Of a stretch of DNA of 64,000 nt, positions 37,886 to 45,966 are shown piece after piece (the stretch's first letter is position 1; each line of letters opens with the position of its first letter). The DNA lies in the NCBI GenBank assembly GCA_023460315.1, contig JAEWQO010000125.1:62001-126000 (forward strand), given 5' to 3'. A model generated the notes under the pieces. It saw only the letters and a list, made by a program, of their open reading frames with translations. It was not told where the DNA came from and ran no database searches. Both the position numbers and the translations under genes were made by a program. Source of the DNA: Actinomycetes bacterium. GTDB lineage: Bacteria > Actinomycetota > Coriobacteriia > Coriobacteriales > Eggerthellaceae.

Positions 37886-38107
37886 CTACTTGAGCGAGTC
37901 GATATGCGCGACCAGCTTGCCGATCGTGTCAATGCCCTCCGGTTCGCCGAACTCGATATCGCACTTCTCTTCCAGGTCGCAAATGAGCTCGACCATGTCG
38001 AGCGAATCGATGCCCAGGGAATCAAGCGTCGCATCCTCGGTGATCTGCCCAGCCTCAAGATCGAGGTTTTCCACAAGGACGTCTTTCACGATGTCGATGG
38101 TGGCCAT
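37886..38107 (-). CDS. acpP: Acyl carrier protein
   Basis: 73 aa acidic helical protein. The phosphopantetheine attachment site is Ser35 in LGIDSLDMVEL. ACP carries the growing acyl chain between Fab enzymes. AAGGAG precedes its ATG by a normal distance. A FabT-like palindrome lies 25 bp upstream of the start, suggesting that this gene heads the regulated transcript. Confidence 0.97.
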   Translation of the reverse strand: MATIDIVKDVLVENLDLEAGQITEDATLDSLGIDSLDMVELICDLEEKCDIEFGEPEGIDTIGKLVAHIDSLK

Positions 38108-38131
38108 ATCGGTTCTCCTTACGATTGATTT

Positions 38132-38148
38132 AGTTTGATAATCAAAGT
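38132..38148. promoter_or_regulatory. FabT-box-like operator upstream of acpP
   Basis: AGTTTGATAATCAAAGT, with perfect TTTGA/TCAAA arms. On the minus strand it reads ACTTTGATTATCAAACT, nearly the published lactic-acid-bacterial FabT box (AGTTTGATTATCAAATT type, as I recall it). It lies 25 bp before the acpP ATG, inside the likely promoter/leader, so binding would block transcription of the fab operon. Confidence 0.7.
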
Positions 38149-38216
38149 ATTTCCTCGTTCAGTATGGTACGGTCCCCCGATGCGGAATGCAAGCACTTTC
38201 ACGATTTCTGCGACTC

Positions 38217-38473
38217 TGCCGCCCAGTTGCCACCCGGTGCCGCCTGGTGTCGCGCGGCTGTCGCCTGGTTGCCACCCAGTTGCCACCCGGTGCCGCCTGG
38301 TTGCCACCCGGCTGTCGCCTGGTTGCCGCCCGGTGCCGCCTAGTTGCCGCCCGGTCGTCACCCGATGCCGCGCGGCTGTCACCCGATTGCCGCCTGGTTG
38401 TCGCCTGGCGGTCACCCGGTTGCCGCCTGGCGGTCACCCGACTTCCGCCTGGTTGCCGCCCGATGCCGCGCGG
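38217..38473. repeat. ~11-bp GC-rich tandem repeat block upstream of acpP
   Basis: About 257 bp made of some 23 imperfect copies of a 10-11 bp unit: TTGCCGCCTGG, TTGCCACCCGG, CTGTCGCCTGG, CGGTCACCCGG and similar. The unit length equals one DNA helical turn, so variants face the same side of the helix. It lies between fabT and the acpP operator. Confidence 0.85.
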
Positions 38474-38663
38474 GCCCAAAGGCATCGGAACGCGCAGAAG
38501 CAGAGAATCGGCGAGAGCGCCCCTGACGAACTGCTCGGGATAACAACGGACCGGAATGTTTCACGTGAAACATCTGTTCGTGAAAAACCGCGGGATGCCG
38601 AAGGTGATCAAGAAGGGAGCGCAGCGGCTGACAAAGGGGCATGCAGGCCAAAGACCGAGGCAA

Positions 38664-39137
38664 TCACGCCTGGGTGTCAAAGAATGCCTTGACTTTTGAC
38701 AGCCCTTCGACGAACACGCGCTCCTCTTCTTCAGAGAGGTCGGCAAGGGCCTCATCAATCATCTGGCGATGAAACAGATTGTGGGCACGAAGCACCTTTC
38801 TCCCCTTTTTTGTCAGGGAGACAAGCACTTTGCGACGGTCGTTTTCCGACCGCGTGCGCCTGATGAACCCTTTTTCAACCAGCTTGTTCACTGCCGTCGT
38901 CAAGGTGGCAAGCGTCACGTTCAGCCGCGCCGCGACAACATTCATGGGGTTGCACTCATGAAGCCCCACGGCCACGATCGTATGGACCTCGGTGATGGTG
39001 AGGCCGTGCGTCAGGCGATTGTCGAGCGACTTCTCCTCAATGCGCAGGATGGAGTTAAACGTGCTCGAAAGCAGTTCGTCCACCTCATCGCGTCGCCGCC
39101 TCGTGGCGCGCTCGTCACTTGATCCGCCCTCTTCCAT
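38664..39137 (-). CDS. fabT: MarR-family regulator, FabT-like
   Basis: 157 aa winged-helix MarR protein: LTITEVHTIVAVGLHECNPMNVVAARLNVTLATLTTAVNKLVEKGFIRRTRSENDRRKVLVSLTKKG. The wing motif SENDRRKV and the VTLATLT recognition helix fit FabT, which represses fatty-acid genes and is modulated by acyl-ACP. The same palindrome type is found at its own promoter and before acpP, supporting autoregulation. It heads the fab gene cluster, as in Firmicutes. Confidence 0.88.
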   Translation of the reverse strand: MEEGGSSDERATRRRRDEVDELLSSTFNSILRIEEKSLDNRLTHGLTITEVHTIVAVGLHECNPMNVVAARLNVTLATLTTAVNKLVEKGFIRRTRSENDRRKVLVSLTKKGRKVLRAHNLFHRQMIDEALADLSEEEERVFVEGLSKVKAFFDTQA

Positions 39138-39553
39138 CGCACCCCCTCACGAAACGCACCCGAACCATATAAACCTCGCAACTCTTTCCAACGCCGCTCC
39201 TCTTACGCAGGAACGGCGGATAAGCTCGCGCGACGCAGCCGCAGATGCGCTGCAGCCCACGTGCAGAAACAGCGCGCTTCGAAGGATAGGTCTGTCGAAC
39301 CTCGCGCTTGGAACCAACCCCGCCTCAACCCCACGCAGAGACAGCACGCTTCGGCGAGCACGCCTCGCACATGCATGCGCATCATACCGTACTTCATTCG
39401 ACAATCAAAGTATCTTCAGCATGATCACGCAGGGCGTTCAGAAGACCGCATGACTCCCGCTCGACTTCCCTCTGCGGAATCGGAATGAGGGCACGGACCG
39501 GGTGAGAGACCGCGCACGTGGCAAACGAGGCACCGGAGGCCGCCACAGGGAGC
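39138..39553. other. Intergenic region rnr / fabT (long fabT leader)
   Basis: 416 bp. It holds the fabT promoter/operator (39381-39409), and downstream of it a leader of about 235 nt. The leader contains an imperfect direct repeat: GCAGAAACAGCGCGCTTCG near 39262 and GCAGAGACAGCACGCTTCG near 39338. An 85-codon minus frame in the leader has no convincing start and is not annotated. Confidence 0.5.
39381..39409 (-). promoter_or_regulatory. fabT promoter overlapped by FabT-like half-palindrome
   Basis: Minus-strand -35 TTGATT (39408-39403), 16-nt spacer, -10 TATGAT (39386-39381). The -35 lies inside TTCGACAATCAAA (39397-39409, plus-strand reading), a degenerate version of the acpP operator; both are followed by AGTAT. 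This arrangement predicts autorepression. Confidence 0.65.
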
Positions 39554-41905
39554 TCAGAGCGCAGGGACCACGGAGCTGCGCCTCTCTTCCTCGTCAGCCA
39601 AGCGAAAGTCAAGGCGGCGGGCATGCACATCGGCGCGGACCAGCACGACGGAGAGGCGTTGTCCCAAATGGTAGACTTTACCGGTATCCTGTCCGGTCAG
39701 ACGATACAACACGGGATCGAGCGCGAAGTATTCATGTCCCAAATCCTTCATGCGCACCAGTCCCTCGGCCGTGTTCTCCAGACGCACATACAGGCCGTAG
39801 GAAGCCACGCCCGAAATGACGGCGGAAAAGACTTGGCCGATGAAGCGCTCAAGATACTCGATGATCTTCAGTTCATGAGACTCGCGGGATGCAGCTTCGG
39901 CAACGCGCTCCATGACGGACGAATGCTCGGAAAGCCAAGCGAGGCTCGAAACCTCTTGATCGAACCATTCGGGACGCTTCGTCAGCTGAGAGCGGAGCAT
40001 GCGATGCACGACAAGGTCGGGATAGCGTCTGATGGGAGAGGTGAAATGCGTGTATGCCGCACTCGCCAAACCGTAATGGGGCTCGCACAGAGGCCGATAC
40101 ACGGCGCGCTTCAAAGAGCGCAACACCAGCGTGGAAACCAGCTCTCCCTCGGCCCGTCCGGCGCTGGCTGCAAGAACAGCTTGGACAACCAGGGGGTTTC
40201 CGTCCACAAGACCCTGCTGATCGATGTCTTTGAACCAAACGAATTCCTGAAAGACGGGGACGAGAGCGGCAAGGCTTTCCGCAGAAGGCTGCTCATGCAC
40301 ACGGTAGATGCAGGGAAATTTCGCATCGCGCAGGTGCGACGCAACCGTCTCGTTCGCGAGGATCATCGCCTCCTCAACGACCGACGTCGCTTCGGTCTTG
40401 CGGCGCAGGTCGAGAGACACCGGCCTCCCCTCGCCGTCGAGGCGCACTTTGGCCTCCGTCGTCGCGAAGTCAATGCCGCCTGCCGCCTTGCGCGCGCGGG
40501 ATCGAAAGCCTGCTATCTTCGAGAGGGCCGAAAGCCTCCACCCGAGAGCAGCTGTCTGCGCAGGAAAAGGGTGCGAGACTCCTGGGCGGCCCGGGCCATC
40601 GTCTCCATCACGACGGGCCGCATCCAGCATTTCCTGTGCCTGATCGTATGAGAGACGCGCATCGGACCTGACGAGCGCAGGGTACAGTTCGTAGCGAACA
40701 AGACGGCCCCGATCATCCAGATAGAGATCGGCAGTCAGGGAACGACGGTCCTCTCCCGGTTTGAGCGAGCACAGTTCGTTCGACAAGCGCTCGGGCAACA
40801 TGGGTATGACGCGGTCAACCAGGTAGACGCTGGTGGCCCGGCGACGTGCGTCGAGGTCGACGGATGAGTTCCACGGCACGTAATGCGACACGTCTGCGAT
40901 GTGCACGCCCAGCCGCCACACAGCCTTGCCGGCACCCGCGTTGAGCACGCCCGACCCAATCCCCCGACCTGCAGCGAATGCTTCGCCAGCACCAGAGGCC
41001 GATCGCGCCGACCTCACTGGCTGCGGCATGCTTTCCCCACCCGCCCAGTTCTCTTTTGGACTTTCACCTGCACCAGGAGAAGGCGTTTCGGCCTCGCCAC
41101 GCCCCCCTGCCACGGGCGCTTCCGCCAGCAAGGAGGTCCCCCCGTCCGAAAACGGGTCGGCATCCGCCCAGCCCGCAGCCCCCTCCCCCGCCTCAAGGCG
41201 GTCCAACGACAGGGCATCGTCAAAGTCACGTGCATCCGAGGGATCGATGGTGAACACGAACCGGTCGCGCACGTCTCGGTAGCCATCCGCAAGCGCACCG
41301 TCCACGTCAAGCGTCGCATCCAGCGCCTCGGCCTGCGCTCCTTCGGAAAATGTCGTCTCCAGCTTATGGCGCGCAATGATGAGCTCAATGGCCGCACCCT
41401 CATCATCCGTCAGGCCGATGACCTCCTCGATCACGCCGGTCGCCGCCGTCGCGCGACTGGGAAACGTAGTGATGCGCACGCGGACAAGCGCCCCGTCAGG
41501 CACCTGGGGATAGTCGGCCCGCATGGTGAAAATGTCGTAGGGAATGCGCGTGTCTTCTGGAACGACAACGCCAAACGGCTCCGCAATCTCGTACGTGCCG
41601 ACGATCGTGTCATGGGCCCGGTCGATGACACGCACCACCCGGGCAGCCGGCTTCTCGTCAAAACGGGTGGAGCTGCCGCCCCGGCTTTCAGGGGCTCTCG
41701 TCCCACGCTGGTCTCCGCGTGAGGCGACGGGCAAAGGTGCAACTTCAACCATATCGCCATGGAAGGCACCGTTCATCTTCGCCTCAGGAACGAAGTACTC
41801 GCCCTCAGCCGTCTGAACGAAACCAAAGCCGCCCTTGCGCACCGAAAGCACGCCACGCGGATTGCTGCGGGGACGCTTCCTCGTGCGAGACCTTGTCCGC
41901 ACCAT
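39554..41905 (-). CDS. rnr: Ribonuclease R with low-complexity insert in the RNB domain
   Basis: 783 aa. Order: a short basic N-terminus, a cold-shock OB domain (GVLSVRKGGFGFVQTAEGEYFVP), a second OB domain, the RNB catalytic domain with Asp cluster FTIDPSDARDFDDALSL (219-234) and GVHIADVSHYVPW, YRVHEQPS, THFTSPIRRYPDLVVHR, and a C-terminal S1 domain (FSAVISGVASYGLYVRLENTAEGLV). RNase R is a processive 3'-5' exonuclease for structured RNA and for tmRNA-tagged mRNA decay. Residues about 238-328, between the catalytic Asp loop and the next strand, are a Gly/Ala/Ser/Glu-rich insert where other RNases R have a few residues. Confidence 0.95.
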   Translation of the reverse strand: MVRTRSRTRKRPRSNPRGVLSVRKGGFGFVQTAEGEYFVPEAKMNGAFHGDMVEVAPLPVASRGDQRGTRAPESRGGSSTRFDEKPAARVVRVIDRAHDTIVGTYEIAEPFGVVVPEDTRIPYDIFTMRADYPQVPDGALVRVRITTFPSRATAATGVIEEVIGLTDDEGAAIELIIARHKLETTFSEGAQAEALDATLDVDGALADGYRDVRDRFVFTIDPSDARDFDDALSLDRLEAGEGAAGWADADPFSDGGTSLLAEAPVAGGRGEAETPSPGAGESPKENWAGGESMPQPVRSARSASGAGEAFAAGRGIGSGVLNAGAGKAVWRLGVHIADVSHYVPWNSSVDLDARRRATSVYLVDRVIPMLPERLSNELCSLKPGEDRRSLTADLYLDDRGRLVRYELYPALVRSDARLSYDQAQEMLDAARRDGDDGPGRPGVSHPFPAQTAALGWRLSALSKIAGFRSRARKAAGGIDFATTEAKVRLDGEGRPVSLDLRRKTEATSVVEEAMILANETVASHLRDAKFPCIYRVHEQPSAESLAALVPVFQEFVWFKDIDQQGLVDGNPLVVQAVLAASAGRAEGELVSTLVLRSLKRAVYRPLCEPHYGLASAAYTHFTSPIRRYPDLVVHRMLRSQLTKRPEWFDQEVSSLAWLSEHSSVMERVAEAASRESHELKIIEYLERFIGQVFSAVISGVASYGLYVRLENTAEGLVRMKDLGHEYFALDPVLYRLTGQDTGKVYHLGQRLSVVLVRADVHARRLDFRLADEEERRSSVVPAL

Positions 41906-41910
41906 GATGC

Positions 41911-43188
41911 CTAGCTCTGTCCGGATGACTGGGCGGTGTCAATGGCAAGCGTGAGCTGGTTGTCCCCCTCATCCGAAGCCGTCACGGTCATATCGGGCGT
42001 CACGCCAACGCCGTCGATGCCATGTCCCTGAGGACTCTGATAATAGGCTGCGGTATACCGTAGCGCACCGCCGAAGCTCAGATCGCGGATCACCTGCACG
42101 GAGCCTTTCCCCAAAGTTGCCGTGCCCACCAGCGTTGCGCGCTGGCTGTCCTTCAAGGCAGCCGCCAGCACTTCGGCAGCGGCGGCCGTATGCTCGTTCA
42201 CCAGAACGACGAGAGGCTTGTCCGTCACGGCAGACCCCGTCGCCGACTTCACCGTCTTGTTATCCTTGGTCTCAATCTGAACAATCGTGCCACTTTTGAT
42301 AAAAAGGCTGGCGACATCGACTCCCTGAGTGAGATACCCGCCCGGATTGTCGCGGATGTCAAGCACATATGAAGAAGCGCCTTGATCAGCAAGATCGGCG
42401 AGAGCCTGCTTCACCAGCGTAGCCGAGTTCTGGGTCAGCTGCTTGAGCTTGATGTAGCCCACCGACCCCGAAAGCTCGCTCTCCACGTTTTTGACCTGGT
42501 ATTCGGAGCACACGAGCGTTTTCGTGAACTCCTCTCCCCCTTCCGCCTCAAGAGTGGCGGGACGACGCCAGGTGACGACAACGCTGTCGCCTTCCTCACG
42601 CGCCAGAGCGGCCACCACCTCGGTCTGCGACCAATCGTGATCCCGATCCCCGTCGATAGCCTCGACGAAGTCACCCTGCTGTACGCCAGCAAGCTGAGCC
42701 GCCGACCCATCGAACACGTCCACGACATAGGCGCGGCCGTTGTATTCGGAAAACAGCACACCGATGCCCGCATAGCTCTTCGAGCTGTCCTGCAGAAGCT
42801 TGTCATAGCTGGACGCATCATAGTAGCGCAGGTAGTTGTCTTGCGTGCTGTCGGCGAAAGCATCGAGCACGTTCTTCGTCACCGTGTCAAGATCATAGGA
42901 ATCAAGGCTGTCGGTCTGCAGCACTCCCTCGACTTCCGCAACGCGGGCGCCAATGGAATCATAGGTGTCTCCCGACGTGGTCGCTCCAGGATTGCGATCG
43001 ACGTCCACCACGAGCGACGAAAATCCCAGTCGCTCAAGAAGATCCTGGTCACCGCGAACCGCAAAGCCAACCACAAAGGCAACAAAGACGATGATGATGC
43101 CCGAAAGCGCTTTCGCAACGTGAAGGCTGTGACTCCGCGCTTTATTCGCGGATGTCACAGCCCGCCTGTTGTCACCATGCTTGGCCAT
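41911..43188 (-). CDS. S41 (CtpA-like) PDZ protease homologue lacking the nucleophile Ser
   Basis: 425 aa with an N-terminal membrane anchor (IIIVFVAFVVGFAV, residues 31-44), a PDZ domain (GIGVLFSEYNGRAYVVDVFDGSAAQLAGVQQGDFVEAIDG, about 141-180) and the S41 core (YVLDIRDNPGGYLTQGVDVASLFI; VLVNEHTAAAAEV; LVGTATLGKGSVQV). In CtpA/Prc/D1P proteases the block reads N-x-G-(S/T)-A-S*-A-(S/A)-E with S* as nucleophile. Here that position is Ala336 (codon GCC at 42183-42181), while the catalytic Lys361 is kept. It may be an inactive scaffold or substrate-binding paralogue. Directly downstream of ftsX (10 bp) and 5 bp before rnr. Confidence 0.9.
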   Translation of the reverse strand: MAKHGDNRRAVTSANKARSHSLHVAKALSGIIIVFVAFVVGFAVRGDQDLLERLGFSSLVVDVDRNPGATTSGDTYDSIGARVAEVEGVLQTDSLDSYDLDTVTKNVLDAFADSTQDNYLRYYDASSYDKLLQDSSKSYAGIGVLFSEYNGRAYVVDVFDGSAAQLAGVQQGDFVEAIDGDRDHDWSQTEVVAALAREEGDSVVVTWRRPATLEAEGGEEFTKTLVCSEYQVKNVESELSGSVGYIKLKQLTQNSATLVKQALADLADQGASSYVLDIRDNPGGYLTQGVDVASLFIKSGTIVQIETKDNKTVKSATGSAVTDKPLVVLVNEHTAAAAEVLAAALKDSQRATLVGTATLGKGSVQVIRDLSFGGALRYTAAYYQSPQGHGIDGVGVTPDMTVTASDEGDNQLTLAIDTAQSSGQS

Positions 43189-43198
43189 GCCAGCCGCG

Positions 43199-44104
43199 CT
43201 ATACCTTCAGATAGCGGCGCATCGCAAGAGCCGAGCCGACCAGGCCGATAAGCAATCCCGCCAGCACCAGGGCGCCATAGATGAGAAGGAACGTGTTGAG
43301 GCCCATGTTGATGGGCAGCCAAGGAAACGCGTCCTGCAGCTTGGGCAACGCCAGGCTGCGCAGCAGTTCCAACGCCCCGACCGCCAGAAGCGAACCGATG
43401 ATGGCGTGCAAGGCGCCTTCCATCAGGAAGGGCCCGCGAATGAAACCGTTGGAGGCACCCACCAACCGCATGATGGCAATCTCCTTGCGGCGCGCAAGGA
43501 TAGCCAACCGAATGGTGTTGTTGATGAACACCATCGCGATGAAGATGAGCAGCGCGATGAGCGCGATGCCGATATAGCGCACATAAGTCGTGAGAGAGAA
43601 CAGGCGGTCAACCGTCTTCTGCCCGTACTTGAGCGAGTCGGCCGGCGTGTCGTAGCCAGCAATGGCCTTGAACGTGTCATTGTTCTCGATGGATGATGCC
43701 ACCTGCTCGACAAGCTGAGGCTCGGACAGCTGGACATCGATGGATGCCGGCAAGGGGTTCTGGCCATCAAGAGCATCGATGATGTCGGTGTTATTGGTCT
43801 CCTTGAAGTTCTCAAGGGCCTGGTCCTTCGTCGTGAAGCCCACCGATTCGACGCCATCCAACCCCTCGATGTAGCTTTCAAGCGTCTGGATGTCGGCTTC
43901 AGACGCATCATCGGCCACGTATGCCGCTATGGACACCTGGTCCTCGACCGATGTCACGATATTCTCCACCACAAACCCGCCGATGAAGAAGATGCCAATG
44001 ATGAGCAGTGACAAAAAGATGGTGACGATGGAACCGAGGGCGGTCGACAGGTTGCGGACAAAGCCCTTGAGCGATTCTCTGATGAAATAAAAGAAACTAG
44101 ACAT
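43199..44104 (-). CDS. ftsX: Cell division protein FtsX
   Basis: 301 aa: an N-terminal RESLKGFVRNLSTALGSIVTIFLSLLIIGIFFIGG span, a large extracellular loop (about 60-175), then three C-terminal spans in the FtsX pattern with LAILARRKEIAIMRLVGASNGFIRGPFLMEGALHAIIGSLLAVG. FtsX partners with the ATPase FtsE to activate peptidoglycan hydrolases at division through its outer loop. It overlaps the ftsE stop by 8 bp. Confidence 0.96.
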   Translation of the reverse strand: MSSFFYFIRESLKGFVRNLSTALGSIVTIFLSLLIIGIFFIGGFVVENIVTSVEDQVSIAAYVADDASEADIQTLESYIEGLDGVESVGFTTKDQALENFKETNNTDIIDALDGQNPLPASIDVQLSEPQLVEQVASSIENNDTFKAIAGYDTPADSLKYGQKTVDRLFSLTTYVRYIGIALIALLIFIAMVFINNTIRLAILARRKEIAIMRLVGASNGFIRGPFLMEGALHAIIGSLLAVGALELLRSLALPKLQDAFPWLPINMGLNTFLLIYGALVLAGLLIGLVGSALAMRRYLKV

Positions 44105-44939
44105 CGAAGCCGTACACCCCCCGATCCTGGTCGCGAGTCAGATGTCCACGGTCGAGCGCGATGACGCGACGACGCATGTTATCGACCATCTCCCGGTCAT
44201 GGGTTGCAACGAGCACGGTCGTACCCGTGCGGTTGATGCGTTCAAGCAGGTCCATGATGCCTCGCGAGGTCTGGGGGTCAAGATTCCCGGTAGGCTCGTC
44301 ACAGACGAGCAGAGGCGGGCGGTTGACGATGGCGCGCGCGATGGAAACGCGCTGCTGCTCGCCCCCTGAAAGCTGATCGGGGCGCTTGTTGAGCTTGTCC
44401 TGCAGCCCGACGAGACGCAGCACCTCGGGAACCTGCGTCTTGATGACGTGGCTGCTTTTCCCGATGACCTCAAGGGCGAACGCGACATTCTCAAACACCG
44501 TCTTGTTGGGAAGCAGCTTGAAGTCCTGGAACACGCACCCGATGTTGCGCCTCAGGTAGGGCACACGCCAATTGCGCATGGTCACCAGGTCCTCATCGGC
44601 CACATAGATATGTCCCTTAGTAGGCTTCACCTCGCGAATGAGCATGCGGATGAACGTCGATTTGCCCGACCCGGAATGGCCGACGAGAAAGATGAACTCG
44701 CCGGCGTAGATCTGCAGGGATATGTCAGAGAGCGCCGGCTTGTTCGGCTGCGCGGGGTACACTTTTGTCACATGGTCAAACGTGATGACAGGTGTTCCTG
44801 TCTGCTGGGGGATGTCATCCACCTCCAGCGTGGGAAGCGACGCGGAAAGCTGCGATGTCACTTGCCCCGAGTGAGCCGCATGGGCACCGAGACGCCCGGC
44901 AGGGCGTGCAGGTTCCATTTGGCTGGTATCATTCGTCAC
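44097..44939 (-). CDS. ftsE: Cell division ATP-binding protein FtsE
   Basis: 280 aa; the ABC domain starts near residue 50 (VITFDHVTKVYPAQPNKPALSDISLQI). Walker A is GHSGSGKS, the signature is LSGGEQQR and Walker B is LLVCDEPTGNLD; DFKLLPNKTVFENVAFALEVIG is FtsE-typical. The ~48-residue N-terminal extension (Ala/Ser/Gln-rich) is unusual, and no internal ATG near residue 45 offers a canonical start. It powers FtsX conformational changes. Confidence 0.95.
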   Translation of the reverse strand: MTNDTSQMEPARPAGRLGAHAAHSGQVTSQLSASLPTLEVDDIPQQTGTPVITFDHVTKVYPAQPNKPALSDISLQIYAGEFIFLVGHSGSGKSTFIRMLIREVKPTKGHIYVADEDLVTMRNWRVPYLRRNIGCVFQDFKLLPNKTVFENVAFALEVIGKSSHVIKTQVPEVLRLVGLQDKLNKRPDQLSGGEQQRVSIARAIVNRPPLLVCDEPTGNLDPQTSRGIMDLLERINRTGTTVLVATHDREMVDNMRRRVIALDRGHLTRDQDRGVYGFDV

Positions 44940-44979
44940 AGAATGCTCCGTTCGAATCGCAATGTGCTGAGACGCTTGA

Positions 44980-44988
44980 ATTTTAGCA
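44980..44988 (-). promoter_or_regulatory. Candidate extended -10 promoter for ftsEX
   Basis: On the minus strand TGC-TAAAAT (44988-44980) is an extended -10 with 5 of 6 matches. It lies in the 55-bp gap between the transketolase stop and the ftsE ATG, about 40 nt upstream of ftsE. Confidence 0.45.
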
Positions 44989-44994
44989 GATGCC

Positions 44995-45966
44995 CTATCG
45001 CGCCATAACCCTCTTCACAGCTTCGACAATCGCCGCAGATCCCAGATTGAAGTAGTCAAGCAACTCCTCAAACTCGCCGGATTTGCCAAAGACGTCATGC
45101 ACGCCGACAAATTCCTGAGGAGTGGGCGCTTCCCTAGCCAGCAGTTCGGCAACCGCCGAGCCCAAACCGCCGATGATATTATGCTCCTCGGCAGAAACGA
45201 CGCACCCCGTCTTGGCAACCGACGAAAGGACGGTCTCGCGATCGAGGGGCTTCACGCAAAACGCATCAATCACTTCGACCGAAATGCCCTCTGCAGCAAG
45301 CAGGTCGGCGGCAGCCAGAGCTTGCTCGACCTCGACGCCATTGGCGATGATCGTGGCGTCGGAGCCCTCGCGCAGCACGTAGGCGCGCCCCAGGTCGAGC
45401 TCGACGTCATCGGCATAGACGGCGGGAACCGAAGCGCGACCCATCCGCACATACACCGGCCCGGGCGTCCGTGCTGCAAGCTTCAGCGCCGCACGTGCCG
45501 CCGCATAGTCGGCAGGCACCAACACGCGCATTCCCGGCAGCCCGCGCATGAGGGAAACGTCCTCGAGCATCTGATGGCTTCCGCCGTCAGGACCCACGGA
45601 CACGCCAGCATGCGTGGGAGCGATCTTGACGTTCAGCCTGCTGTAGGCAACGGTGTTGCGAATCTGGTCATACACGCGTCCCGTGCCAAACACGGCAAAC
45701 GATCCGGTGAATGCGATATGCCCCGTGATGGAGAGTCCCGCGGCCACGCCGATCATGTTTTGCTCGGCGATGCCACAGTTGAACAAGCGATCGGCATTGG
45801 CGGGATCGGCATCGGAGAACTTCTTCGTCGTGGTCGATCCTGTCAGGTCCGCATCGACGGCCACAACGGGCAGGCCCTCCTTCGCAAGCTCCGCGAGCGT
45901 GACGCCATACGCGGCGCGTGTCGCGCGTTTGACCAACCTCTGCGATTCGTCCGCACGCTTAACCAC
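44995..45966 (-). CDS. Transketolase, C-terminal (pyrimidine-binding) subunit
   Basis: Starting at GTG 45966 (AGGAGG at good spacing) gives 323 aa and an 8-bp overlap with the upstream subunit gene. It has VVAVDADLTGSTTTKKFSDADPANADRLFNCGIAEQNMIGVAAGLSITGH, where GIAEQNM holds the Glu that activates thiamine diphosphate. VGPDGGSHQMLEDVSLMRGLPGMRVLVPAD and the C-terminal transketolase-like domain follow. With its partner it forms the two-subunit transketolase of many anaerobes, moving C2 units in the pentose-phosphate pathway. Confidence 0.95.
   Translation of the reverse strand: MVKRADESQRLVKRATRAAYGVTLAELAKEGLPVVAVDADLTGSTTTKKFSDADPANADRLFNCGIAEQNMIGVAAGLSITGHIAFTGSFAVFGTGRVYDQIRNTVAYSRLNVKIAPTHAGVSVGPDGGSHQMLEDVSLMRGLPGMRVLVPADYAAARAALKLAARTPGPVYVRMGRASVPAVYADDVELDLGRAYVLREGSDATIIANGVEVEQALAAADLLAAEGISVEVIDAFCVKPLDRETVLSSVAKTGCVVSAEEHNIIGGLGSAVAELLAREAPTPQEFVGVHDVFGKSGEFEELLDYFNLGSAAIVEAVKRVMAR

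Larger units (their letters stand above)
38108..38663. other. Intergenic region fabT / acpP
   Basis: 556 bp holding, in transcription order (minus), a short unremarkable stretch after fabT, the ~11-bp tandem repeat block (38217-38473), and the FabT-like operator (38132-38148). Frames crossing the repeats encode Arg/Gly/Gln-rich repeats and are not considered genes. The stretch TTTCACGTGAAA near 38559 is a small perfect palindrome of unknown role. Confidence 0.6.

Noticed and set aside
38119..38692. Arg/Gly/Gln-rich frames over the 11-bp repeats upstream of acpP
   Set aside because: Products of the DNA repeat in each frame; no start signal and no protein family.
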